Below are positions 19,295 through 30,647 of a DNA stretch of 64,000 bases, in pieces (within the stretch, counting starts at the first letter, position 1; each line of letters begins with the position of its first letter). This DNA comes from JBBSBL01 sp046330255 (GTDB lineage: Bacteria; Actinomycetota; Thermoleophilia; Solirubrobacterales; Solirubrobacteraceae). The DNA is taken from contig JAXLTC010000003.1 of the NCBI GenBank assembly GCA_046330255.1, forward strand, positions 183,725-247,724. Reading direction: 5' to 3'. The notes under the pieces are model-generated. The model searched no databases. It was not told the DNA's origin and was given only the letters and a program-made list of their open reading frames with translations. A program made the translations under genes and the position numbers.

Positions 19295-20335
19295 ATGAAG
19301 CTCGGCGTGAACATCGGCTACTGGGGCCTCGGCCTCACGGCGCAGGAGCAGCTATCGATCGTCCAGGAGGCCGAGCGGCTGGGCTACGACTCGGTCTGGG
19401 CGGCCGAGGCCTACGGCTCCGACGCAGCCACAGTGCTCGCGTGGCTCGCCGCCGGCACCGAGCGGATCGGCATCGGATCGGCGATCTTCCAGATGCCGGC
19501 GCGCAGCCCCGCGATGACCGCGATGACCGCGGCGACGCTCGACGAGATCTCCGGCGGGCGGATGCGCCTGGGGCTCGGCTCGTCCGGGCCGCAGGTGTCC
19601 GAGGGCTGGCACGGCGTGCGCTTCGCGCGCCAGCTCCAGCGCACCCGGGAGTACGTCGCGGTGGTGCGCAAGGCCCTGGCCCGTGAGCGGCTCGAGTTCC
19701 ACGGCGAGACGATCGAGCTGCCGCTCCCCGACGGCCCGGGCAAGGCGCTCAAGCTGACGATCTCTCCGGTCCAGGAGTCGATCCCGATCTACATCGCGGC
19801 GATCGGGCCCAAGAACGTGACGCTGGTCGGCGAGATCGCCGACGGCTGGCTGCCGATCTTCTTCTCGCCGGAGAACGTGAGCGAGTTCCGCCCGCTGCTC
19901 GAGGAGGGCGCCGCGAAGGCGGGGCGCTCGCTCGACGGTTTCGACATCGCCCCGAGCGTGAACGTGCTGATCGACGACGACCTCGAGCGCGCCCGGGACG
20001 CGATGCGTCCCGTGATCGCCCTCTACGTCGGCGGGATGGGCTCGCGCGAGAAGAACTTCTACAACGCGCTCGTGCGGCGCTACGGCTTCGAGGACGCGGC
20101 ACAGGAGATCCAGGACCTCTACCTCGGGGGCGACAAGGAGGCCGCCGCCGCCGCGATCCCCGGCGAGCTGATCGACCGGGTCACGCTGGTCGGCCCGCGC
20201 GACGGCGTCAAGGAGCGCCTGCGCGTGTACCGCGACGCGGGGGTCGGGACGCTGATCGTCAGCCCGATGGCGTGGACCGCGGAGGAGCGGCTCGCCCAGC
20301 TGCGCCAGGTCGCCGAGCTCGTCGAGGCGCTGTAG
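19295..20335 (+). CDS. F420-dependent LLM-class oxidoreductase (Rv3520c-like)
   Basis: Luciferase-like TIM-barrel oxidoreductase of 346 residues. It follows the pattern of mycobacterial Rv3520c closely: opening MKLGVNIGYWG, then VWAAEAYGSDA, RIGIGSAIFQMPARSP, LDEISGGRMRLGLGSSGPQVSEGWHG, IPIYIAAIGPKNV, EIADGWLPIFFSPE and ALYVGGMGS. Members of this subgroup are predicted to use coenzyme F420; the substrate is not known. A gene of this type supports an actinobacterial host able to make F420. Confidence 0.9.
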   Translation: MKLGVNIGYWGLGLTAQEQLSIVQEAERLGYDSVWAAEAYGSDAATVLAWLAAGTERIGIGSAIFQMPARSPAMTAMTAATLDEISGGRMRLGLGSSGPQVSEGWHGVRFARQLQRTREYVAVVRKALARERLEFHGETIELPLPDGPGKALKLTISPVQESIPIYIAAIGPKNVTLVGEIADGWLPIFFSPENVSEFRPLLEEGAAKAGRSLDGFDIAPSVNVLIDDDLERARDAMRPVIALYVGGMGSREKNFYNALVRRYGFEDAAQEIQDLYLGGDKEAAAAAIPGELIDRVTLVGPRDGVKERLRVYRDAGVGTLIVSPMAWTAEERLAQLRQVAELVEAL

Positions 20336-20347
20336 GCGCCGGCCCGC

Positions 20348-22234
20348 TCAGGCCGCGACGGGCGCCGGGTCGCCGGCGCCCACCACCCGCAACAGCGCGT
20401 CGGCCACCGCCGGGTCGAGCTGGGAGCCGCTCACGGCGGCGATCTCGGCGCGCGCCTCGACGGCGGTGCGCGCCTCCCTCCAGGGGCGGCGCGAGGTGAG
20501 CGCGACCCACGTCGAGCAGGCGAGCAGCACGCGCGAGGGCAGCGGGATCGCCTCGCCCCTCAGCCCGTCCGGGTAGCCGCCGCCGTCCGGGCGCTCGTGC
20601 TCGTGGCGCACGACCCGCGCCGCCTCGCGCAGCACGGGAAGGTCCGAGAGCACCTCGGCGCCCACCTCCGGGTGGCGGCGCAGCGCGCTGAGCTGCCGCG
20701 CCCCGAGCGGCCCGGGAGTGCGCAGGATCCCCAGCGGGACCCCGAGCAGGCCGATGTCGTGGAACAGCGCCGCCAGGTAGAGCGAGCGCATCGCCGAGGG
20801 CTCGAGCCGCAGCTCCCGCCCGACCTCCCATGCCAGCTCCGCCGCACGCCAGCGCTCCTCGCCGGGGGAGATCGAGGCCGCGAGCTCGTGCACCGAGCCG
20901 AGCTCGGCGCGCGCGAGCCCCGCGAAGGCCGGCGCGCTGCCCAGCGCCCGCGCCATCTCGTCGGCGACCGCCTCCGCGATCGCCCGCTCCCCGCCGCCGA
21001 AGCCGTTGGGACCGCCGCGCGCGGCGAGCAGGCAGGCGCGCGCCTCCCCGGCGACCATGACGCGTGCGGCGCGCTGCGCGGACACGGCGCCCGCGGCCGG
21101 CACGGTGTCGCCGCGCAGCGCGGAGCGCGCCGCCGCGCGCTCCGCCGGGCAAAGCGGCTCGGGCTCGGTGCCCGCGGCCGCGGCGAGAGTCGCGGGCTCC
21201 GCGTCGGCGGACAGCACCAGGACGCGCTGGGCCCCCAGCGCGCCGCGCAGGTGCTCGGCCGCCGCCTTGGCGATCGAGCGCTCGTCGCGGGCGCCCGCGA
21301 GCGCGCGGCTGAGGCCGGCGAGTGCCGCGAAGGTGTCGCGCGGGCGCGCGGGCGCGTCCGGATCGGGCAGCGCGCCCGGCTCCACCTGCGCACCGTTGCG
21401 CTTGGCGAGGCGCATCGCCTCGTCGGCGCGCGCGATGAGATCGTCCGCGGACGCCGCCGGGCGCCCGAACGTCGCCCACCCGGCGCTCGCGCCCAGCGTC
21501 GCGCGCAGCCCCTCGACCCGCACGCGCCCGACCGCGCCCACGAGGCGCTCGGCGACCTCGCGCACCTCCTCGCCCGCGCCGACGGCGATCACCGCGAACT
21601 CGTCGCCGCCCTGGCGGCAGCACACGTCCTCCTCGCGCAGCTCGCCGCGCAGCGCCTCGGCGACGGCCTGCAGGGCGCGGTCGCCGACCTGGTGGCCGAG
21701 GCCGTCGTTGATCTCCTTGAAGCCGTCGAGGTCGAGGATCACCAGCGAGAAGGCCTCCCCGTGGCGCCGGGCGCGCGCGACCTCGGCCGCCAGCCGGCGC
21801 CAGAACATCCGGTAGTTGCCCAGACCGGTGAGCGGGTCGCTCTCGGCCAGCCGCTTGGCCTCGCTCTCGCGGCGCAGCAGGCGCACCCGCTCGCGCTCGA
21901 GGTCGCGGATGTGGAAGCGCAGCGGCAGCACCATCAGCGCGACGCCGCCGATCACCAGCAGCGCGCCGAGGATCGCGAACGGCCACGGCGGGTGCTCGAC
22001 AGGCGGCGAGGCGACCGCGAGCAGAACGCCGCCGCCCACCAGCAGGACCGCGCCCATAGCCACGGCGAAGCGCACGCCGAAGGGCATCCCGGCCGCCCGG
22101 GGGCGCGGTTCGCCGGGGGCGTCGAGGACCTCCGCCGGGCCGTATGCTCGCTCGGCCGCGACGGCCTGGGCCGCCGGCTCGGTCGGCTCACTCATCGGTG
22201 CGGCATCCGGCCGCTGCTCCACCTTCCTGTTCAT
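20348..22234 (-). CDS. Membrane GGDEF + HD-GYP c-di-GMP synthase/phosphodiesterase
   Basis: 628 residues. Order: Pro/Glu-rich cytoplasmic N-terminus, two membrane spans (about 54-75 and 85-105), a GGDEF domain (about 130-290), a GAF-like linker (about 300-435) and an HD-GYP domain (about 445-610). GGDEF is intact at 209-213 and preceded at the exact 5-residue spacing by RxxD (Arg200-Asp203), the product-inhibition site. The HD-GYP side has His492-Asp493, HPE at 521, HEHER at 544-548 and GGGYP at 551-555. So both making and breaking of c-di-GMP look possible. Start ATG 22234; ATG 22195 is an alternative. Type IV pili in this window are a plausible output. Confidence 0.88.
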   Translation of the reverse strand: MNRKVEQRPDAAPMSEPTEPAAQAVAAERAYGPAEVLDAPGEPRPRAAGMPFGVRFAVAMGAVLLVGGGVLLAVASPPVEHPPWPFAILGALLVIGGVALMVLPLRFHIRDLERERVRLLRRESEAKRLAESDPLTGLGNYRMFWRRLAAEVARARRHGEAFSLVILDLDGFKEINDGLGHQVGDRALQAVAEALRGELREEDVCCRQGGDEFAVIAVGAGEEVREVAERLVGAVGRVRVEGLRATLGASAGWATFGRPAASADDLIARADEAMRLAKRNGAQVEPGALPDPDAPARPRDTFAALAGLSRALAGARDERSIAKAAAEHLRGALGAQRVLVLSADAEPATLAAAAGTEPEPLCPAERAAARSALRGDTVPAAGAVSAQRAARVMVAGEARACLLAARGGPNGFGGGERAIAEAVADEMARALGSAPAFAGLARAELGSVHELAASISPGEERWRAAELAWEVGRELRLEPSAMRSLYLAALFHDIGLLGVPLGILRTPGPLGARQLSALRRHPEVGAEVLSDLPVLREAARVVRHEHERPDGGGYPDGLRGEAIPLPSRVLLACSTWVALTSRRPWREARTAVEARAEIAAVSGSQLDPAVADALLRVVGAGDPAPVAA

Positions 22235-22309
22235 TGCCCAAAGCTCCCGATACCTGTATACCCGAATCGCCGCCCCGGGCGCCAGTCCCGCGAGGGAGCT
22301 GAGCATCGC

Positions 22310-23494
22310 ATGCGGGCGTTCCTGGGCGCGTTCGGGGACCCCGGCCACGCGTTCCCGATGCTGGCGCTCGGAGGCGAGCTGAAGCGTCGCGGGCACGCCG
22401 TCACGATCGAGACCTGGGCCCGGTGGCGCGAGCACGCGGAGCCGCTGGGACTGGCGTTCGCGCCCGCCCCCGAGTACCCGGTGTTCCCTACCCGCGAGCG
22501 CCCGCTGCGGCCCTACCAGGCGGTCGCCCGAGCGGTCCTCGAGACGCGGCCGCGGATCGCCGCGGAGCGGCCGGATGTCGTAGTGGCCGACGTCCTCACG
22601 CTGGCCCCCGCGCTCGCCGCGGAGCTGGAGGGCGTGCCGGCGGCCACGCTCGTGCCGCACGTCTACCCCGCCGGCGGCGATGGCCTGCCGCCGTACGCGC
22701 TCGGCGCGCGGATGCCGCGCACCGCCGGCGGCCGCGCGCTCTGGGGCGTCCTCGGCCGTCCGGCGCAGCGGGGCCTGCGGCTCGGGCGCGACCAGTACGA
22801 CGAGCTGCGGACGAGAGTGGGACTCCCGCAGTCCGGGCGCCTGCACGGCGGCCTCTCGCCCCGCTTGGTCCTCGTCGGCACGTTCCCCGAGCTCGAGTAC
22901 CCGCGCCGCTGGCCCGCGCACGTCCACGTCACTGGCCCGCTGCTGTGGGAGCCTCCGTTCGGCGAGGTCGACCCGCCGCCGGGCGACGGGCCGCTGGTGC
23001 TCGTCGCCCCGTCCACGTCGCAGGACTCCTCACACCGGTTGCTGCGCGCGGCGCTCGCCGGGCTCGGCGGGCTGCCGGCTCGGGTCCTGGCGACCTGGAA
23101 CCGCCGGCCGCTACCGGGACCGGCGCGGGTGGCGGCGAACACGCGCCTGGTCGAGTGGGTCTCCTACTCGCGCACGATGCCGCGCTGCGAGGTCGTGGTC
23201 TGCCACGCCGGTCACGGCACCGTGGCCCGCGCGCTGCACGCGGGCGCCGCCGTCGTCGCGGTGCCGGCGGGCGGCGACATGGGCGAGAACGCGGCACGCC
23301 TGGACTGGGCGGGCCTCGGCGTCCGGCTGCCGTGGCGCCTGACGGGGCCGCGCACGCTGCGCCTGGCCGTCGAGCGGGCGCTGGGCGACCGCGCGATGGC
23401 GGCCCGGGCGCGGGCCATCGGGGCGCGCTCGGCCGAGCACGGCGGCGCCGCCCGGGCGGCGGACCTGGTCGAGGCGCGGGCCGCCGAGGGCTAG
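22310..23494 (+). CDS. GT1-type (MGT/UGT-like) glycosyltransferase
   Basis: 394-residue GT-B glycosyltransferase of the macrolide/UDP-glycosyl type. The N-terminal start MRAFLGAFGDPGHAFPMLALGGELKRRGH is the typical acceptor-domain opening with His13, and the C-terminal donor domain has WVSYSRTMPRCEVVVCHAGHGTVARALHAGAAVVAVPAGGDMGENAARLDWAGLG, the family donor-binding region. It should move a sugar from a nucleotide donor to a small hydrophobic acceptor or lipid; neither is identifiable. A GAGGGAG ribosome site precedes ATG 22310. It diverges from the c-di-GMP gene with 75 bases between. Confidence 0.87.
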   Translation: MRAFLGAFGDPGHAFPMLALGGELKRRGHAVTIETWARWREHAEPLGLAFAPAPEYPVFPTRERPLRPYQAVARAVLETRPRIAAERPDVVVADVLTLAPALAAELEGVPAATLVPHVYPAGGDGLPPYALGARMPRTAGGRALWGVLGRPAQRGLRLGRDQYDELRTRVGLPQSGRLHGGLSPRLVLVGTFPELEYPRRWPAHVHVTGPLLWEPPFGEVDPPPGDGPLVLVAPSTSQDSSHRLLRAALAGLGGLPARVLATWNRRPLPGPARVAANTRLVEWVSYSRTMPRCEVVVCHAGHGTVARALHAGAAVVAVPAGGDMGENAARLDWAGLGVRLPWRLTGPRTLRLAVERALGDRAMAARARAIGARSAEHGGAARAADLVEARAAEG

Positions 23495-23531
23495 CGGCGG
23501 ATCGGCGTTCGGCGACGCCGGCCCGCGAGAG

Positions 23532-23603
23532 CTCCGGGGGTGGGACTCGAACCCACAACCCACGCCTTAACAGGGCGTCGCTCTGCCATTGAGCTACCCC
23601 GGA
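23532..23603 (-). tRNA. tRNA-Asn(GTT)
   Basis: Minus-strand cloverleaf with 7-bp acceptor TCCGGGG/CCCCGGA (23597-23603 with 23533-23539), D arm TAGCTCAATGGCAGAGC, anticodon loop CTGTTAA giving GTT, T arm GGGTTCGAGTCCC, and discriminator G at 23532, as expected for tRNA-Asn. No CCA is encoded. An HNH gene lies 14 bases upstream on the same strand. Confidence 0.95.
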
Positions 23604-23617
23604 CGGTGCGGCTCCGG

Positions 23618-24199
23618 TCACGAAGCGCTCGTCCACTCTACCGGGAGCATGGTCGCACCAGCCTCCACCTCGGCGTGGCAGTTGGAGCACAGCAGCACGC
23701 ACTTCGCGACTTCCGCTCGTGCCCGCGCCAACGACCGCGCCACTCCGCGGCTGGCGAGGCCGAAGCGTTTCGTGGAGGGATCGAGATGGTGGAACTCGAG
23801 CGCGGAAGGACAGCGGTCATACCCGCACAGCCTGCAGCGCCCGCCGGCCTCGGCGACCAGCACGGCCTTCACTCGCCGGCGCCAGGCAGCTACGTGCTCG
23901 GCCCGGCAGCGCCGGCAACGCAGATAGCCGCGCCCCTCGCGCACGAAGGTCGCGGGACCGTGGACCCGGCAGATCCCCTCGACCACGGGCGCGGTGCTCG
24001 CCCGGCGCTCGCCCGGCGATGTCCGAAGACCGTGACGATCTAGCCAGTGGCGAACCGTGGTCGGGCTGCGGCCGACCTCCCGTGCGATCTCCCTGACCGA
24101 GAGGCCCCGCGCGACCAGCGCGGCCAGCGTCTCCTCGTCGAGACCGCCGCGCGGAGCGTTGGATGCCGCATCTCCCACGACACGAACACTAGTTCGCAT
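23618..24199 (-). CDS. HTH + HNH endonuclease-like protein
   Basis: 193 residues. An N-terminal homeodomain-like helix-turn-helix (about 22-58, GLSVREIAREVGRSPTTVRHWLDRHGL) is followed by a Cys/His cluster (Cys77, His80, Cys95, Cys98). A C-terminal HNH module carries Cys122-x2-Cys125, His137-His138 in LEFHHLDP, and Cys171-x2-Cys174-His175. HNH enzymes cut DNA; free-standing HTH-HNH proteins are often selfish or phage-derived, but some are chromosomal with unknown roles. Between tRNA-Asn and dnaG it has no toxin, methylase or intron partner. ATG 24199 is the start that fits the domain. Confidence 0.8.
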   Translation of the reverse strand: MRTSVRVVGDAASNAPRGGLDEETLAALVARGLSVREIAREVGRSPTTVRHWLDRHGLRTSPGERRASTAPVVEGICRVHGPATFVREGRGYLRCRRCRAEHVAAWRRRVKAVLVAEAGGRCRLCGYDRCPSALEFHHLDPSTKRFGLASRGVARSLARARAEVAKCVLLCSNCHAEVEAGATMLPVEWTSAS

Positions 24200-24218
24200 C
24201 GCGGACGGACCGGTAGCC

Positions 24219-26003
24219 CTACCGCGCCTCGTGGTCGATCGCCTCGGTGACCGCGTCGATGCGGCGCAGCAGCTCCTCGCGCTCGGCGGCGAGGCCCGGG
24301 ACCAGGCCGGGCTCGGACTCGCGGGCGCCTGCAAGCGCGCGGTCGAGGCGCAGCTTCTCGAGCTGAAGCCCCTCGAGCTCGAGGGTCCGCGGCGCCGCCG
24401 GCTCGTCGCCGTCGAAGCGGAAGATCAGCGCCGCCACGAGCGCGCCGAGGTCCGGGTCGTCCTCCGGGACGGCCGCGAGCGGGTCGTCGAGGTGGCCTGC
24501 CAGCAGGGCGGCCGCGCGCCGGGTCAGCGGGCTCGTGAAGTGCCGCTCGGCGTCCACGGCCTCCAGCGCCTCGCGCCCGCCGTGGTCCGCGAGCGCGATG
24601 CAGAGCGCCAGGAACGCCTGCTCGGTCTGCTCGCGGCGATCGAGCGCGACCGCGGGCGGCGCGCCCCCCGGCGCGCCGCGCCCGTTCGCCCGGGGCGGCG
24701 CGCCCCGCAGGAGCGCGTCGACCATCTGGCCGGAGAGGTCGAGCCGTCCGGCGACGCGGCGCACGAGGTCCTCGCGCAGCATGCTCGGCGCCATGCCGCC
24801 CAGCAGCGGGCGCAGCTCGGTCAGTGCCGCGTCCTTGCCCTCGGCGCTCGTGGTGTTCGCGGCGTCGAGCGCCCGGTCCACCAGGAAGGAGACGAACGGG
24901 ACCGAGTCGCCGACGCGCTCGCGCATCGCCTCCGGGCCCTCGGCGGCGATCAGGTCGGCGGGGTCGCTGCCGCCCGGCAGCGGCACGACGCGCAGCTCCA
25001 GCCCGCGGCCCGCGCAGACGCGCCCCGCGCGGGCCATCGCCTCGCGCCCCGCCGAGTCGGCGTCGAGCGCCAGCGCGACGACGGGAGCGAGCCGCCGCAG
25101 CTCGCCGGCCTGCTCCTCGGTGAGCGCGGTCCCCATCAGCCCGACGGCGTTCTCGATCCCCGCCTGGTGCATCGCGAGCACGTCCGTGTAGCCCTCGACG
25201 AGGACGACGGAGGCCTCCCGCGCCGCGGGCGCGCGGGCCACGTCGAGCCCGAACAGCTGCGAGCCCTTGTGGTAGATCTCGCCGTCGCTGGTGTTCAGGT
25301 ACTTCGGCTGCTGTCCCTCCCGCGTCGCGCGCGCGCCGAAGCCCACGACGCGGCCGCGGGCGTCGGCGAGCGGGAACATGATCCGCGCGCGGAAGCGGTC
25401 GTAGAGGCGGCCGCGCTCGCGCTGCGAGAGCTGCGCGAGCCCGGCCGCGCGCAGCTCCTCCTCGGTGAAACCCGCGCGGCGCGATGCGAGCAGCATCCGG
25501 TCCCAGGCGCTGGGCGCGTAGCCGACCCGGAAGGCCTCGAGCGTCTCCTTGGCCAGCCCCCGCTGCTCGAGGTAGGTGCGGGCGCCGGCCGCCTCGCCGG
25601 AGTCGGCGAGCACCCGCTGGTAGTAGGACGCGGCGCGGTCCAGGAGCTCGTGCAGCCGCTCGCGGCGCCGCCGGCGCGCCGCCGCCTGCGGGTCCTCGTC
25701 GACGACCTCGAGCTCCACGCCGAAGCGCTGCGCCAGCGACTCCATCGCGGCCGGGAAGTCCAGGCCCTCGGTCGCCATCACGAAGGAGAACGGGTCGCCG
25801 GACTCGCCGCAGCCGAAGCAGTGGTAGTGCTTCTCCTGCGGGCGCACGTGGAACGAGGGGGTGCGCTCGTCGTGGAACGGGCAGCGGCCGAAGTACGAGT
25901 TGACCCCGGACCGGCGCAGCTCCACCCGCGAGGACACGAGCGCGACCATGTCGACCGCGTCGCGGACGCGCTCGCGCGAGTCGTCGCTGAAGCGCGGCGT
26001 CAC
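24219..26003 (-). CDS. dnaG: DNA primase
   Basis: 594-residue replicative primase making RNA primers at the fork. The N-terminal zinc ribbon has Cys41, His44, Cys62 and Cys65 in CPFHDERTPSFHVRPQEKHYHCFGCG. The catalytic core has SGVNSYFGRCPFH-type and TOPRIM motifs VVLVEGYTDVLAMHQAG and ALDADSAGREA. The C-terminal part would contact the helicase. The start is GTG 26003, overlapping the stop of dgt by 4 bases, so dgt and dnaG are coupled, an order seen in other actinobacteria. Confidence 0.96.
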   Translation of the reverse strand: MTPRFSDDSRERVRDAVDMVALVSSRVELRRSGVNSYFGRCPFHDERTPSFHVRPQEKHYHCFGCGESGDPFSFVMATEGLDFPAAMESLAQRFGVELEVVDEDPQAAARRRRRERLHELLDRAASYYQRVLADSGEAAGARTYLEQRGLAKETLEAFRVGYAPSAWDRMLLASRRAGFTEEELRAAGLAQLSQRERGRLYDRFRARIMFPLADARGRVVGFGARATREGQQPKYLNTSDGEIYHKGSQLFGLDVARAPAAREASVVLVEGYTDVLAMHQAGIENAVGLMGTALTEEQAGELRRLAPVVALALDADSAGREAMARAGRVCAGRGLELRVVPLPGGSDPADLIAAEGPEAMRERVGDSVPFVSFLVDRALDAANTTSAEGKDAALTELRPLLGGMAPSMLREDLVRRVAGRLDLSGQMVDALLRGAPPRANGRGAPGGAPPAVALDRREQTEQAFLALCIALADHGGREALEAVDAERHFTSPLTRRAAALLAGHLDDPLAAVPEDDPDLGALVAALIFRFDGDEPAAPRTLELEGLQLEKLRLDRALAGARESEPGLVPGLAAEREELLRRIDAVTEAIDHEAR

Positions 26004-27049
26004 GGCGCGAAGGACGACGGCACCGCGAGGTCCTCGAACGCCCGGATGCAGAAGCGGTCGGTCATGCCGGCGATCCAGTCGGTGACCCGCTCGGCGTCCG
26101 TCGCGCCGGCGACCGACGCGGAGCGCGGGATCAGGTCCGGTCGCTCGCGGTAGTGCTCGAAGAGCGTGCGCACGACCGTCTCGACCCGCGCGTGCTCGCG
26201 ACGGGCGGCCGGACCCAGGTAGACGTGGTCGAACATGAACGCGCGCAGCTCGTCCATGGCCGCGCCCGCCGCCTCTCCCTGGACGATGTCGCCGGCGCGC
26301 TCGGAGTGCTCGACCAGGTCGTGCACGAGCGCGTCGATCCGGTGCGAGCCGTCCTCGCCGAGCACCGCGATCGGCTCGGCCGGCAGGTCCGCCTCCGAGA
26401 TCACGCCCGCGCGCAGTGCGTCGTCGATGTCGTGGTTGAGGTAGGCGACCCGGTCCACGAGCCGCACGATGCGCCCCTCGAGCGTCTCCGGCCGCGGCGC
26501 GCGGCCCGAGTGGCGGGCGATCCCCTCGCGCACCGCGTCGGACAGGTTCAGCCCGGCTCCGTCGCGCTCGAGCACGTCGACCACCCGCAGCGAGTGCTCG
26601 TAGTGCCGGAAGCCGCCCCCGAAGGACTCCGCCAGGCAGCGGTCGAGCGAGTCCTCCCCGGTATGGCCGAACGGCGGGTGGCCGAGGTCGTGGCCGAGCC
26701 CGATCGCCTCGACGAGGTCCTCGTTCAGCGCGAGCGCGCGCGCGACCGTGCGCGACACCTGGGCGACCTCGAGCGTGTGCGTGAGCCGCGTGCGGTAGTG
26801 GTCCCCCTGCGGCGCCACGAACACCTGAGTCTTGTGCTTGAGCCGGCGAAAGGACTTGCAGTGCACGATCCGGTCGCGGTCGCGCTGGAACGGCGTGCGC
26901 AGGCCGCAGTCCGGCTCGGGACGGGCGCGCCGCGCGGGGTAGCTCGCGGTCGCCGCCGCCGCCAGCGACCGCTCCTCGCGGTCGCGGACCCGGGCCTCGA
27001 AGGCGCGGGCGACGGGTCCGGACGGGTGGCTGCCGACGGCTGCGGGCAC
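26000..27049 (-). CDS. dgt: Deoxyguanosinetriphosphate triphosphohydrolase-like protein
   Basis: 349-residue HD-domain dNTP triphosphohydrolase that removes triphosphate from dGTP or other dNTPs. Motifs: QRDRDRIVHCKSFRRLKHKTQVF, RLTHTLEVAQ with His91, and GLGHDLGHPPFGHTGE with His120-Asp121. GTG 27049 is the only start-type codon just upstream of the conserved REERSLA segment; the much longer open frame to 27646 runs into the divergent methyltransferase gene and is not coding. It is coupled to dnaG, so nucleotide-pool control and priming are co-expressed. Confidence 0.92.
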   Translation of the reverse strand: MPAAVGSHPSGPVARAFEARVRDREERSLAAAATASYPARRARPEPDCGLRTPFQRDRDRIVHCKSFRRLKHKTQVFVAPQGDHYRTRLTHTLEVAQVSRTVARALALNEDLVEAIGLGHDLGHPPFGHTGEDSLDRCLAESFGGGFRHYEHSLRVVDVLERDGAGLNLSDAVREGIARHSGRAPRPETLEGRIVRLVDRVAYLNHDIDDALRAGVISEADLPAEPIAVLGEDGSHRIDALVHDLVEHSERAGDIVQGEAAGAAMDELRAFMFDHVYLGPAARREHARVETVVRTLFEHYRERPDLIPRSASVAGATDAERVTDWIAGMTDRFCIRAFEDLAVPSSFAP

Positions 27050-27112
27050 GACCCGCGACGATACCGCCACCCCGGGCGCGCGGCGCGCGGGGACGTAGGA
27101 TTGCGCGGCGCC

Positions 27113-27937
27113 GTGAGCCCCGCAGCCCAAACCGCCTCTCCCCCGCTGCTGTTGCTCGCCGACAAGCGCGAGGACCCCGGCTACCGGCCGAGCTACGACA
27201 TCGGCGCGCCGGACCTCGGGCCCGCGCAGCACGCGGCGTGCGCCGCCGTCGCCGACGTTCCGGGCTGGCTGCGTCCGCAGGACGCGCTGAAGCTCTACGA
27301 GCTCGCGAGGTTCGCGCCCGGCCCGATCCTCGAGATCGGCGCCTACCACGGCAAGTCCTCCACGCTGATGGCGCTCGCGCTGCGCGACGCCGGCAGCCAC
27401 GTGCCGCTGCTGTCCGTCGACGTGGACCCGGTCGCGCTGCGCGCCGCGGCGGCGACGGCCGCGCGTCACGGCGTGGCCGACCGCGTGACCTACGTGCGCG
27501 GGACCGCCGCGGCGCTCTTCTCGGCCATGCCCGGCTACCGGCCGACGACCGTGTTCGTGGACGGCGACCACGCGCTCGGCGGGACCCGGCGCGACCTCGA
27601 CGCGCTGCGCGACCGGGTCCCGGCCGGCGCGGTGCTGCTCATGCACGACTACAACGACCCGCGCAACGCGGACCCGGCGGAGCCGGAGTACGGCGTTGTC
27701 GAGGCCGTCGCGGGCAGCTGGATGCGGGACGACTGCTCCTTCGGCGGGGTCTTCGGCTGCTGCGCGCTCTTCCGCCGCGAGCGCGGCGGCCCCGACCCGG
27801 CCCTCGCGGCCGCGCCGATCCTCGACGTGGTGATCCGCGACTCGCCGCGCCTCCAGCTGCTCCAGCGCGTGCGCTGGCCCCTGGGCCGGCGGCTGCGGGC
27901 GCTGGGCCTGCGCGGCGGCGGGCGGCCGGCGCGCTGA
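27113..27937 (+). CDS. Class I SAM-dependent methyltransferase
   Basis: 274 residues with a Rossmann methyltransferase core. Motif I is PILEIGAYHGKSS (71-83), the acidic strand end LLSVDVDP follows, and TVFVDGDHALGGTRRDLDAL and GAVLLMHDYND mark later motifs. The layout is that of the Methyltransf_24 group, often found with surface-sugar or small-molecule modification genes. The substrate is unknown. The start is GTG 27113 and the gene diverges from dgt (63 bases apart), converging with ppdK (12 bases). Confidence 0.82.
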   Translation: MSPAAQTASPPLLLLADKREDPGYRPSYDIGAPDLGPAQHAACAAVADVPGWLRPQDALKLYELARFAPGPILEIGAYHGKSSTLMALALRDAGSHVPLLSVDVDPVALRAAAATAARHGVADRVTYVRGTAAALFSAMPGYRPTTVFVDGDHALGGTRRDLDALRDRVPAGAVLLMHDYNDPRNADPAEPEYGVVEAVAGSWMRDDCSFGGVFGCCALFRRERGGPDPALAAAPILDVVIRDSPRLQLLQRVRWPLGRRLRALGLRGGGRPAR

Positions 27938-27949
27938 GCGCGACCGCGC

Positions 27950-30634
<2,685 letters not shown>

Positions 30635-30647
30635 CTTGCGGGGGATC

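Noticed and set aside
23618..24199. A restriction-modification system built around the HNH protein
   Set aside because: No methyltransferase or specificity gene is adjacent; the methyltransferase at 27113 has small-molecule-type features and is not linked.
24057..26153. A 698-residue open frame opposite dnaG
   Set aside because: Its translation is an Arg/Ala/Gly/Val-rich string without domains and lies wholly antisense to a certain gene. In very GC-rich DNA the complementary frame is often open by chance.
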